Source: an uncultured Spartobacteria bacterium (GTDB lineage: Bacteria > Verrucomicrobiota > Verrucomicrobiia > Chthoniobacterales > UBA6821). From it: a DNA stretch of 6,042 bases. Made by a program: the position numbers and the translations under genes. Shown here in pieces: positions 1 to 5,295 of this stretch. The notes below the pieces were generated by a model that worked only from the letters and a program-made list of their open reading frames with translations, was not told the DNA's origin and searched no databases. Each line of letters opens with the position of its first letter. Positions within the stretch are counted from its first letter, which is position 1. The stretch is taken from contig CAIKYN010000355.1 in the NCBI GenBank assembly GCA_903831635.1, forward strand, positions 1 to 6,042, read 5' to 3'.

Positions 1-264
1 ACGATCTCGGGCGGTACCAATGACACTCTGATCATCAGTAATGCCGGCACAGTCAATGATTCGGTCTTTGCGAATGATAGTTTCTCGGGTGGTGTAGCGC
101 TCTCGCTCTCTGGCGGCTCCTCGGCCTACCTCGGCAGCCTTGCGGTAGAGGCGGGAATCACCTCGGTCTTTGGTGGGGACAACGACACGATCACGCAGGG
201 CGCAGGCGACACTCTGGCCAGCTACATCCATGCAGGGAGTGGCAATCTCCTCTCAGTGCCCTCC
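1..264 (+). repeat. B-like beta-repeat unit (partial) of the large protein
   Basis: Residues 1-88 carry the unit pattern NDTL.I ... NDS.FA ... ALSLSG.SS..LG ... GITSVFGG ... DTITQ. The end of the unit (DTITQ, then DTL, then a Gly-rich stretch) resembles the end of unit B' (residues 549-642), and both sit directly in front of an X module. Its upstream boundary is outside the window. Confidence 0.6.
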
Positions 265-3006
265 TTCACGACGCCTCCGGCCCCGATCAATGAGAATCTG
301 ACCTTCAGCGGCAGCGGTGCCCTCTCGAGCCAAGGAGGTCTCTCCTTCGGCAATGCAAACCAATCGAACTATTCATACTCGTACACTTCCGGCAGCTCTT
401 ACTCTGGCACGTACTCCAACTATCAGTATTACGTACAGAATGCCAACGGCACCTCATGGACGCTGAGCTCGTCCAATATGAATCCCTTTACTCTTGAGTC
501 AGGAAGCTTTGCCCAGCTTTCTAACTCAGATTACTTCACGGCAACTGCCTATGATGCCCAGGGTGGAGAAATTGGCTCCCCTGTGACGCTGACTGGTTCA
601 GGTTATAGCAGTGGAGGAGGGCCCGATGTGGGTGGTTACACATTCCAGAATCAGACCTTCAACTTCGATGGAGTCAGCTCGGTGGTCTTCTCGGACATCG
701 CTGGCACCACGGATCCCATCCTCTTCCAGAACCTCGTAGTCGATACGCTTGGCACGACCGTTGCACCGCTTGCCAACGACACGATCGTGGGCAGCGGCTC
801 CGATACCCTGAATGTCCTGGGTGCCTCGACGCTGAATGACTCCGCCTTTGCCACGGTCTCCCTCGGCTCGGCCTCAGCTCTCTCACTCAACGGCAGCTCC
901 TCGGTCATTCTTGGTCTGGACGCGAGCCATGCCGGAATCAGCTCTATCTTCGGTGGTGCCGGATCGGTCAGTATCTATCAGAATGATTACGATTCAGGAT
1001 CGCTCTACCTAGATGGATCAGCCGATAGTCTTGGCTCGACAGGCAATCTCTTTGACTTTCAGTATGCTTCCCTTGCCGCCAATGACACGATCGTCGGCTC
1101 CAGTCTCTCCGGCACCGCAGGTGACACCTTGCGAATCGAATCCAGCGGACCGATCGGCGACACCCTCTTCTCAGGCAATGGCACCGGTTCGCTCTCCGGG
1201 GTTGCGGCATTGCAGATCACTCAGTCTTACCAATGGGTCACGCTTGGCAGTGGTGCGGCTGCTGAGGGGATCCACGCCATCTATGGCGTCTACCAAGATA
1301 ATTTTATTATCACTGCGGGCAATACGCTTGGTGCCTTTACCACCGATACATTTGTGGGAACCGGTCTGGATTATATAACTGTCGATGTTCCAATCAGTCT
1401 TGGTGACGCTGCTTTCACGAATATTCGTAGATTCAATAAGCTAAGTCTGGCCGGAGACTCATCTGTCACGCTGGGAGGCGAGGCTCTCCTCTCCGGATTC
1501 AATAATTTCTATGGAGGAGAAGGCGGCGATACCTTTATCCAAACGAGTCTCTGCAATCACAATTTCCACTTCCATGGTTTGGCTGATAGCCTCGGCTCTG
1601 CAGGCAATCTCTTTGTGATTCAGAATACTTCAGAGGCCGCAGCTGATACCTTCGAGGGGTCAGGCTTGACCGGTTCGATCGGTGATACCCTTGCCATCTC
1701 TGAAGCAGGATCCCTCTCCGACATGCCGTCGAGCTCCGGAGTTGCAGCCCTCTCGCTTAGTGGTGCGAGTGAGGTGACGCTCGGAATCAATGCCCAGAAC
1801 GACAATCTCGCTTCGCTTTACGGCGGCAGCGGTGACACCACTATCACACAGGATTCGAGCGACACGCTCCCAACGGCAATCATAACTGGAGGAGGCAATG
1901 ACCTCATTACGATTAACCGCACTGTTAATGAGAATCTGACCTTCAGCGGCAGCGGTGCCCTCTCGAGCCAAGGAGGGCTCTCCTTCGGCAATGCCTCGAC
2001 CGGAACCTATTCCTTCAGTTACAGCGGAGATTCCGGTGGATACGATGTTCAGCAAAACTATGTTGAGAATGCCGACTCGACACAGCCTTGGACACTGAGT
2101 TCCGCTGGTTCACCCTTCACCTTGGAGTCAGGAAATTTCTCCTCCTACGCGAGTGGGGATTCCTTCACGGCCTCGGCCTATAATGCTCAGGGTCAGTTGG
2201 TTGATCAGGTGACGCTCAGCAGTTCGGGATACTATGGCAGTTCTAGTAACTTTGGTCCCGACGGATACAATTTCCAGAACGAGACATTCAACTTCGACGG
2301 GGTCAGCTCGGTGGTCTTCTCGGACATCAACGGCACGACCAATCCGCTCATCTTCCAGAACCTTGTGGTCGATACGGTTTTGGGAGGTCCCGCACTCAAC
2401 CAAGATAGCATCTCAGGAAGCGGAGCAGATACACTTGCTATCCTTAACGCCGATACTATCAATGACTCTGTCTTCGCCAATGTCTCGCTCGGATCTGCCA
2501 GCGTGCTCTCGCTGACGGGATCGTCAGCAGTGACCCTCGGAGCTAATGCCCAGCTTGCTGGTATCACGAAGGTGATCGGAGGCAATGGTGCTTCCACGCT
2601 AAATGCCTCCTCCGACTCTACCTCTCTCCAGCTCATCGGTGGATCTGCCTCGGATAGTCTCATCGCGGGATCAGGGACCGACACTCTCCAGGGCTGGTGC
2701 GGCACCTCGACTACGAACTCCGTCAATGACACGCTCACAGCGGGATCGGGATCTGACCTCTTCATCCTCGGGGATGCCACTGGCAATGCCTACAATGGAA
2801 CGACCGCCGAGGTCTCTATCAATGGCTTCAAGCAAGGAACCGATATCCTGCAACTCCATAACTATGGCAGCGGAGCCAGCAACTACTCACTCTCGAGCCT
2901 ACCGGGTGGTATCGAGGATATCTCCTACAACAGCCACGTGATAGCCCAGATCACGGTCGTGAGTGGTACTCAGGGGAATATCCTTGGTAACGCCCACTTT
3001 CTCTAA
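1..3006 (+). CDS. Large repeat-rich secreted RTX-like protein, 5' partial
   Basis: The frame is open from base 1 to the TAA at 3004-3006, giving 1001 visible residues. The GTG at 256 is an internal Val codon, because the same repeat pattern runs unbroken through residues 1-85. The protein is rich in Ser, Gly, Asn, Thr and Asp, poor in Lys and Arg, and has only two Cys (518, 900). Order by residue: B-like unit 1-96, module X1 97-258, units A 259-360, B 361-448, A' 449-548, B' 549-642, module X2 643-800, A-like unit 801-879, C-terminal RTX-type end 880-1001. No transmembrane segment, PEP-CTERM tail or catalytic motif is visible. From family knowledge, the degenerate glycine/aspartate repeats and the C-terminal end point to export by a type I system and calcium-stabilised beta structure. 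A role as a surface or extracellular adhesin or matrix protein is inference. No T1SS genes lie in the window. Alternative: another class of large beta-repeat surface protein. Confidence 0.85.
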   Translation, partial: TISGGTNDTLIISNAGTVNDSVFANDSFSGGVALSLSGGSSAYLGSLAVEAGITSVFGGDNDTITQGAGDTLASYIHAGSGNLLSVPSFTTPPAPINENLTFSGSGALSSQGGLSFGNANQSNYSYSYTSGSSYSGTYSNYQYYVQNANGTSWTLSSSNMNPFTLESGSFAQLSNSDYFTATAYDAQGGEIGSPVTLTGSGYSSGGGPDVGGYTFQNQTFNFDGVSSVVFSDIAGTTDPILFQNLVVDTLGTTVAPLANDTIVGSGSDTLNVLGASTLNDSAFATVSLGSASALSLNGSSSVILGLDASHAGISSIFGGAGSVSIYQNDYDSGSLYLDGSADSLGSTGNLFDFQYASLAANDTIVGSSLSGTAGDTLRIESSGPIGDTLFSGNGTGSLSGVAALQITQSYQWVTLGSGAAAEGIHAIYGVYQDNFIITAGNTLGAFTTDTFVGTGLDYITVDVPISLGDAAFTNIRRFNKLSLAGDSSVTLGGEALLSGFNNFYGGEGGDTFIQTSLCNHNFHFHGLADSLGSAGNLFVIQNTSEAAADTFEGSGLTGSIGDTLAISEAGSLSDMPSSSGVAALSLSGASEVTLGINAQNDNLASLYGGSGDTTITQDSSDTLPTAIITGGGNDLITINRTVNENLTFSGSGALSSQGGLSFGNASTGTYSFSYSGDSGGYDVQQNYVENADSTQPWTLSSAGSPFTLESGNFSSYASGDSFTASAYNAQGQLVDQVTLSSSGYYGSSSNFGPDGYNFQNETFNFDGVSSVVFSDINGTTNPLIFQNLVVDTVLGGPALNQDSISGSGADTLAILNADTINDSVFANVSLGSASVLSLTGSSAVTLGANAQLAGITKVIGGNGASTLNASSDSTSLQLIGGSASDSLIAGSGTDTLQGWCGTSTTNSVNDTLTAGSGSDLFILGDATGNAYNGTTAEVSINGFKQGTDILQLHNYGSGASNYSLSSLPGGIEDISYNSHVIAQITVVSGTQGNILGNAHFL
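289..774 (+). repeat. Module X1: first copy of a ~160-residue duplicated domain
   Basis: Residues 97-258. The module opens with ENLTFSGSGALSSQGG and has a Tyr/Ser-rich low-complexity stretch after it. It then shows FTLESGSF (from residue 163), a strand-rich part with FTATAYDAQGG, FNFDGVSSVVFSD (from 220) and a closing FQNLVVD (from 242). From memory, the order F-L-S-F ... V.Y...G ... F.F.GV.SV.F ... NLVVD resembles beta-sandwich domains found in PEP-CTERM and other exported proteins, where the last motif often reads DNLVV. That assignment is an inference. The domain type may be a ligand- or glycan-binding sandwich, but no binding site can be named. Confidence 0.75.
775..1344 (+). repeat. First A-B pair of beta-repeat units
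   Basis: Unit A (775-1080, 102 residues) starts NDTIVGSGSDTL and ends with a linker containing ADSLGSTGNLF. Unit B (1081-1344, 88 residues) starts NDTIVGSSLSGTAGDTL and has GSLSGVAAL. Both end in an .I.GG or .IYG turn followed by a Gln/Asn-rich strand. Unit B is the more diverged: its turn reads IYGVYQDNF, without the usual GG.G. Confidence 0.7.
1345..1926 (+). repeat. Second A'-B' pair of beta-repeat units
   Basis: A' (1345-1644, 100 residues) repeats the A-type linker as ADSLGSAGNLF. B' (1645-1926, 94 residues) repeats the B-type features GSGLTGSIGDTL and SSGVAALSLSG. The period is 570 bases for A to A' and 564 for B to B', so the pair, rather than the single unit, was duplicated. A' contains an unusual Cys/His cluster at residues 518-525. 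Confidence 0.7.
1927..2400 (+). repeat. Module X2: second copy of the duplicated domain
   Basis: Residues 643-800, 158 residues against 162 in X1. Its first 68 bases (1927-1994) match 289-356 with a single silent T-to-G difference. The block 2302-2328 is identical to 673-699. The middle part, coding for the Tyr/Ser-rich stretch, is strongly diverged. Offsets between the copies move from 1638 to 1629 to 1626 bases, always by multiples of three. FTLESG starts at residue 706, FNFDGVSSVVFSD at 763 and FQNLVVD at 785. Confidence 0.8.
2401..2637 (+). repeat. A-like beta-repeat unit after X2
   Basis: Residues 801-879. It aligns without gaps to the start of unit A over about 57 residues: NDTIVGSGSDTL against QDSISGSGADTL, then NDS.FA.VSLGSAS.LSL and GSS.V.LG...A..AGI. 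The offset from unit A is 1626 bases, the same as at the end of the X modules. X plus the following A unit was therefore duplicated together. Confidence 0.7.
2638..3003 (+). other. C-terminal RTX-type end with putative type I secretion signal
   Basis: Residues 880-1001. Degenerate glycine/aspartate nonapeptide-like repeats run GGSASDSLI, AGSGTDTLQ and then TAGSGSDLFILGD, the typical last RTX turn before the C-terminal cap. After it come SINGFKQGTDILQL, a Tyr-containing loop, an IAQITVV strand and a short hydrophobic end (HFL). The pattern 'I..F..G.D.LQL ... Y.L ... I..I..V.G' is common at the C-terminus of type I secreted RTX proteins, from family knowledge. The repeats are imperfect, so few strong calcium sites are expected. 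The Cys at residue 900 sits in an irregular insert (GWCGTS). Confidence 0.6.
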
Positions 3007-3080
3007 TCTCTGGTATCAATGAGTCAGCGATTCAAGTTCAAACCAGAAGCTCGATAGGCTGAAGGCCGTTAGACTGAAGG

Positions 3081-3123
3081 AAAAAAGAGCATGAGCGGCT
3101 CAGAGACCGGGGGAGATGAGCCG
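3081..3123 (-). terminator. Possible rho-independent terminator downstream of bioD
   Basis: CGGCTCA (3096-3102) pairs perfectly with TGAGCCG (3117-3123) around a 14-nt loop. Read on the - strand, six T follow at 3086-3081, after a 9-nt spacer. The spacer is longer than ideal, so this is tentative. Confidence 0.35.
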
Positions 3124-3161
3124 ACTCCTCTGAGTCCTGCCGATTTCCGCTGGGGTTTTTT
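3097..3161 (+). terminator. Possible + strand terminator of the large gene
   Basis: CTCAGAG (3099-3105) pairs with CTCTGAG (3128-3134). GG (3097-3098) extends the stem to CC (3136-3137) across one bulged base. A T run lies at 3156-3161, about 18 nt after the stem, so the spacing is poor. The stem excludes the one at 3096-3123. A smaller GACTC-CTCT-GAGTC hairpin (3123-3136) also fits. Confidence 0.25.
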
Positions 3162-3181
3162 GATGCAGGCCTAAAGCCTCC

Positions 3182-3205
3182 GGTCTTCAGGTCTTCAGGT
3201 CTTCA
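3182..3205. repeat. Three tandem copies of GGTCTTCA
   Basis: GGTCTTCA occurs at 3182-3189, 3190-3197 and 3198-3205 without interruption. On the - strand this reads TGAAGACC repeated, which shares the word CTGAAGAC with the intergenic repeat family. It lies 16 nt beyond the bioD stop. Confidence 0.8.
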
Positions 3206-3221
3206 ATCTAACTACCTGATT

Positions 3222-3848
3222 TCAAGCGATGGCGAGCTCCAGTTCGGTCTGTCCCGGAAAGATCTCAAAGAGGACTGGTATTTTTGTTAGCTCGGGCAGC
3301 AGGCGGCGGTTTCCCTCGGCAGCCAGGTCGCCGGTATCGTCAGGGTGATTGTTTAGGACGATTCCATCGCAGGTGAGTCCGTGAGAGGCGATCGACTCCA
3401 GGGTCAGGAGGGTGTGGTTCAGTGCTCCCAGCTTATTCCGTACGACGAGAAGAACAGGGAGACCCATCGCTTTGGCGAGATCTGCCGATGAGTAATCCTT
3501 CGTTAGGGGGACGATCCATCCACCCACGCCTTCCACGAGCAAGGAGCGATGCGTTCGGTGCAACCGCTCGAAGGTGGGAAGGACTTCCAAAGGATCAAAG
3601 GTGCGTCCTTGCAGTCGTGCCGCCTCGATCGGGGCGAGGGGAGCGGAGTAGGAGACTGGGGTGACCTCATCCATGGAGAGCTCGTTGTCTGCAGCCTCCA
3701 AGAGGGCGCGGCTATCCTCGGGCTCGCCGCAGGAAATCGGCTTCATGGCGACGGTATCAAATCCAGCCTTACGAAGGCTGCGGGTCAGCAGCGCCGTGAC
3801 GTAGGTCTTGCCGGCATTGGTATCAGTGCCGGTGATGAAGAAGTTCAT
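3222..3848 (-). CDS. bioD: Dethiobiotin synthetase
   Basis: This cytosolic enzyme makes dethiobiotin from 7,8-diaminononanoate, CO2 and ATP, the next-to-last step of biotin synthesis. The 208 residues are close to the usual length. The P-loop GTDTNAGKT is at residues 7-15. KPISCG follows at 36-41, where the family has the substrate-binding Lys and Ser. VEGVGGWIVPL is at 105-115 and its Glu matches the conserved metal/phosphate-site Glu. LPVLLVVRNKLGALNHTLLT and the nucleotide-binding VLNN come later. The start is fixed by the P-loop position, because bacterial BioD begins a few residues before GTDT. No Shine-Dalgarno sequence precedes it; the leader is pyrimidine-rich. No other bio gene is in the window. 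bioD may have been the last gene of the proA operon before an element separated it. Identification is firm. Confidence 0.95.
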   Translation of the reverse strand: MNFFITGTDTNAGKTYVTALLTRSLRKAGFDTVAMKPISCGEPEDSRALLEAADNELSMDEVTPVSYSAPLAPIEAARLQGRTFDPLEVLPTFERLHRTHRSLLVEGVGGWIVPLTKDYSSADLAKAMGLPVLLVVRNKLGALNHTLLTLESIASHGLTCDGIVLNNHPDDTGDLAAEGNRRLLPELTKIPVLFEIFPGQTELELAIA

Positions 3849-3924
3849 GAGGGGGGAGAGGAGATGAGGCTTTTAGGCTGAAGGCTATGAGACTGTTAGG
3901 TAGATACAGGGAAGCAGATGAATG

Positions 3925-3938
3925 AAGGATAAAGGATA
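3925..3938. repeat. Two tandem copies of AAGGATA
   Basis: AAGGATA at 3925-3931 is repeated directly at 3932-3938, in an A-rich stretch inside the candidate element. It is short and of unclear meaning. Confidence 0.6.
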
Positions 3939-3992
3939 AATGATTCAGCGCGATTGCTTCGGAGTATAAGCCCACGGAAGAATTGAAGTTTC

Positions 3993-4086
3993 GGCCACAA
4001 GATGCACAAGAAGCACAGTGATTGTGAATGCTGGATCGTTTCAGTGATTAGCTTCAGCCTTTGTGTCTCTTGTGCGTTTTGTGGCT
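3993..4086. repeat. Imperfect inverted repeat with CACAAG / CTTGTG arms
   Basis: The 26-base arm 3993-4018 (starting GGCCACAAGATGCACAAG) and the 26-base arm 4061-4086 (ending GCGTTTTGTGGCT) are reverse complements at 20 of 26 positions, with 42 bases between them. All six mismatches are transitions. In RNA, several of them would form G-U pairs on one strand. From memory, similar CACAA-rich palindromes are common between genes in Verrucomicrobiota and related groups. Confidence 0.7.
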
Positions 4087-4121
4087 ACATCTTTTCTTGA
4101 GATGGTCTAACAGTCTTCAGC

Positions 4122-5009
4122 CTATTTACCTGACTGCTCCGCAGTCTCCGTTGCCTTCAGGAAGACCGTTTCCAGATCCATCTGGGGCTGGCGGGAGGAG
4201 AGGAGTCGGGCTCCTCGTGAAGCTACGAGTCGTGCGATCTCTTCCTGAAGTTCCGGAGAGGAGTTTTCGATCACATATTCGGTCTGGCCACTGATCCCGG
4301 TCAGGATGTCGAGGGATCCTTCGCGGACGAGGCGACCCTTGGCCAGAATGCCAACGCGGTCGCATACCTCCTGCACTTGCTCAAGGAGGTGGGAGGTCAG
4401 CAGGATGGTCTTGCCGCGTGCCTTGAGTCGCAGGATCAGGTCGCGGATCTCGCGTGACCCTGCCGGGTCAACTCCGGCAGTCGGTTCATCGAGGATCAGT
4501 AGGCGCGGGTCATGCACCATGGCCTGGGCGAGTCCGATACGCTGAAGCATTCCCTTGGAATAACTTCCGACACGACGATCCCCCGCCTCGGTGAGTCCCA
4601 CGAGGTCGAGGAGTTCGGTGACCCGTGCCTTGAGCGTCCCTCCCGTAAGGCCGCAGAGCTTTCCGTAGAAAGCGATCGTTTCTGCTCCGGTGAGGAATTT
4701 GTAAAAGTAGGGATTCTCGGGAAGGAATCCGACATCGACACGGCTGGCGACTCGGTGACTCGGAACGCCGAAGATCTCAGAGGTTCCGGAGGAGGGGGTC
4801 ACCAGTCCGAGCAGGATCTTAAGCGTGGTGCTCTTGCCCGACCCGTTAGGGCCGAGCAGTCCGTAGACATGACCTGCGGGAATATCGAGAGAGAGACCGC
4901 GCAAGGCGACGACCTGACGGCGCCGCAGATGAACGGGAAAGACCTTTTCGAGATTGCGGATGCTGACTGCTGGGATGGGGGAGGTACTATGGGAGAGAAT
5001 CGATTTCAT
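4122..5009 (-). CDS. ABC transporter ATP-binding protein (ABC-2 / NatA-CcmA type)
   Basis: This cytoplasmic ATPase subunit of a membrane transporter has 295 residues. Walker A GPNGSGKST is at 53-61. The Q-loop region reads VGFLPENP (93-100), with Glu in place of Gln, as is common in this subgroup. The signature is YSKGM (150-154), Walker B LLILDEP (170-176), D-loop AGVDP, and the switch His is 207 in TSH. The C-terminal LETVFLKAT motif is typical of ATPases paired with ABC-2 permeases. All catalytic residues are present. The start lies 13 nt after the acylphosphatase stop, with no clear Shine-Dalgarno site. The TAG stop is the end of the adjacent repeat element. No permease gene lies next to it in the window, so the substrate cannot be named. 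It is probably co-transcribed with proA and the acylphosphatase gene. Confidence 0.93.
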   Translation of the reverse strand: MKSILSHSTSPIPAVSIRNLEKVFPVHLRRRQVVALRGLSLDIPAGHVYGLLGPNGSGKSTTLKILLGLVTPSSGTSEIFGVPSHRVASRVDVGFLPENPYFYKFLTGAETIAFYGKLCGLTGGTLKARVTELLDLVGLTEAGDRRVGSYSKGMLQRIGLAQAMVHDPRLLILDEPTAGVDPAGSREIRDLILRLKARGKTILLTSHLLEQVQEVCDRVGILAKGRLVREGSLDILTGISGQTEYVIENSSPELQEEIARLVASRGARLLSSRQPQMDLETVFLKATETAEQSGK

Positions 5010-5022
5010 ATCGGTTCTAAGA

Positions 5023-5295
5023 TTAAGGAATAATACGGAAGCCTTTCAGTCCGGACTCTGGGTCGGAGGGGAGAATCGACTCATTCTCAATATGGCCTGC
5101 CAGATGACTCTCGCGGATGCCTTGGAGGAACTCCTCGACCTCGGCCTTCTCGCCGGAGACCAGAAGCTCGACGCGGCCGTCGGGTAGGTTCTTCACCCAA
5201 CCGGTGACTTCAAAACCCTTGGCCAGGGAGAGCACCGAGGCCCGGAAACCGACTCCCTGGACTTTCCCTTCATAGCAGGCGCTGACAGTGATCAT
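5023..5295 (-). CDS. acyP: Acylphosphatase
   Basis: This small cytosolic enzyme of 90 residues hydrolyses carboxyl-phosphate bonds, such as those of acetyl phosphate or 1,3-bisphosphoglycerate. The first family signature is at 8-18 (YEGKVQGVGFR), with the phosphate-binding catalytic Arg18. The second is at 32-43 (GWVKNLPDGRVE), with the catalytic Asn36. The C-terminus GFRIIP matches the usual final strand. The length is that of the complete single-domain enzyme. It is not fused to a HypF-type protein. The start at 5295 gives a normal N-terminus and lies 15 nt after the proA stop. The upstream bases hold no convincing Shine-Dalgarno site. Its position between proA and the ABC gene implies co-transcription. 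The family's physiological role is poorly known. Confidence 0.95.
   Translation of the reverse strand: MITVSACYEGKVQGVGFRASVLSLAKGFEVTGWVKNLPDGRVELLVSGEKAEVEEFLQGIRESHLAGHIENESILPSDPESGLKGFRIIP

Larger units (their letters stand above)
3055..3212. repeat. Intergenic repeat bounded by inverted GTTAG.CTGAAG arms
   Basis: TAGGCTGAAG (3055-3064) is followed by GTTAGACTGAAG (3068-3079). The reverse complement of 3201-3212 is GTTAGATTGAAG, matching the latter at 11 of 12 positions. The same words occur in the gap between bioD and the ABC gene, so this is a second copy of one intergenic repeat family. The right boundary is uncertain. Confidence 0.45.
3007..3221. other. Convergent intergenic region, no gene
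   Basis: These 215 bases separate the stop of the large gene from the stop of bioD. I see no convincing small gene. The region holds a TAGGCTGAAG word (3055-3064), inverted arms 3068-3079 and 3201-3212 (11 of 12 bases pair), a 7-bp perfect hairpin at 3096-3123 with a competing hairpin 3097-3137, T runs readable on each strand, and an 8-bp tandem triplet. Inferred role: transcription end for both genes, built from a repeat element. Confidence 0.6.
3849..4121. other. Intergenic region between ABC gene and bioD, repeat-filled
   Basis: These 273 bases contain no supported gene. Nearly all of the stretch (3874-4124) is a palindromic segment with TAGGCTGAAG ends and a second inverted repeat inside. 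Only 25 bases (3849-3873) separate it from the bioD start. The rest includes a short AAGGATA tandem repeat and unremarkable sequence. Confidence 0.7.
3874..4124. mobile_element. Candidate 251-bp MITE-like element with terminal inverted repeats
   Basis: The left end reads TAGGCTGAAG (3874-3883), eight extra bases, then ACTGTTAG (3892-3899). The right end, read on the - strand, is TAGGCTGAAG directly followed by ACTGTTAG (4124 down to 4107). The ends therefore form an 18-bp inverted repeat interrupted by 8 bases on one side. Both ends begin with TA, as a TA target duplication would. No transposase is encoded. Alternatively these are unrelated copies of a short intergenic word that happen to face each other. 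Confidence 0.45.

Noticed and set aside
256..258. GTG at 256 as the start of the large gene
   Set aside because: The same frame is open back to base 1 and codes for the same repeat pattern, with no Shine-Dalgarno site or promoter-like break before 256.
1013..1378. 121-codon open frame on the + strand
   Set aside because: It is an out-of-frame reading of the repeat gene, with Arg/Ser/Pro-rich nonsense composition.
2232..2786. 184-codon open frame on the - strand
   Set aside because: It lies wholly opposite the repeat gene. Similar antisense frames occur at 651-908 and 1660-2055, as expected from repetitive Ser/Gly/Asp codons. It has no recognisable protein features.
3182..3205. CRISPR-like array
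   Set aside because: There are three 8-bp copies with no spacers, so this is a simple tandem repeat.
3963..3968. TATACT on the - strand as a -10 box for bioD
   Set aside because: It is one base from TATAAT, but no TTGACA-like box lies 16-18 bases upstream, and it sits inside the candidate element. It is not strong enough to list as a promoter.
3874..4124. tRNA, riboswitch or other known structured RNA
   Set aside because: The segment has strong inverted repeats but no cloverleaf, anticodon arm or recognised riboswitch core.
4061..4294. 77-codon open frame on the + strand beginning with a hydrophobic stretch
   Set aside because: It begins inside the right arm of the intergenic inverted repeat and runs antisense into the end of the ABC gene. 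The hydrophobic start is only the TTGTG-rich repeat arm translated.
4512..5033. 173-codon open frame on the + strand
   Set aside because: It is antisense to the conserved core of the ABC ATPase, whose motifs explain the sequence.
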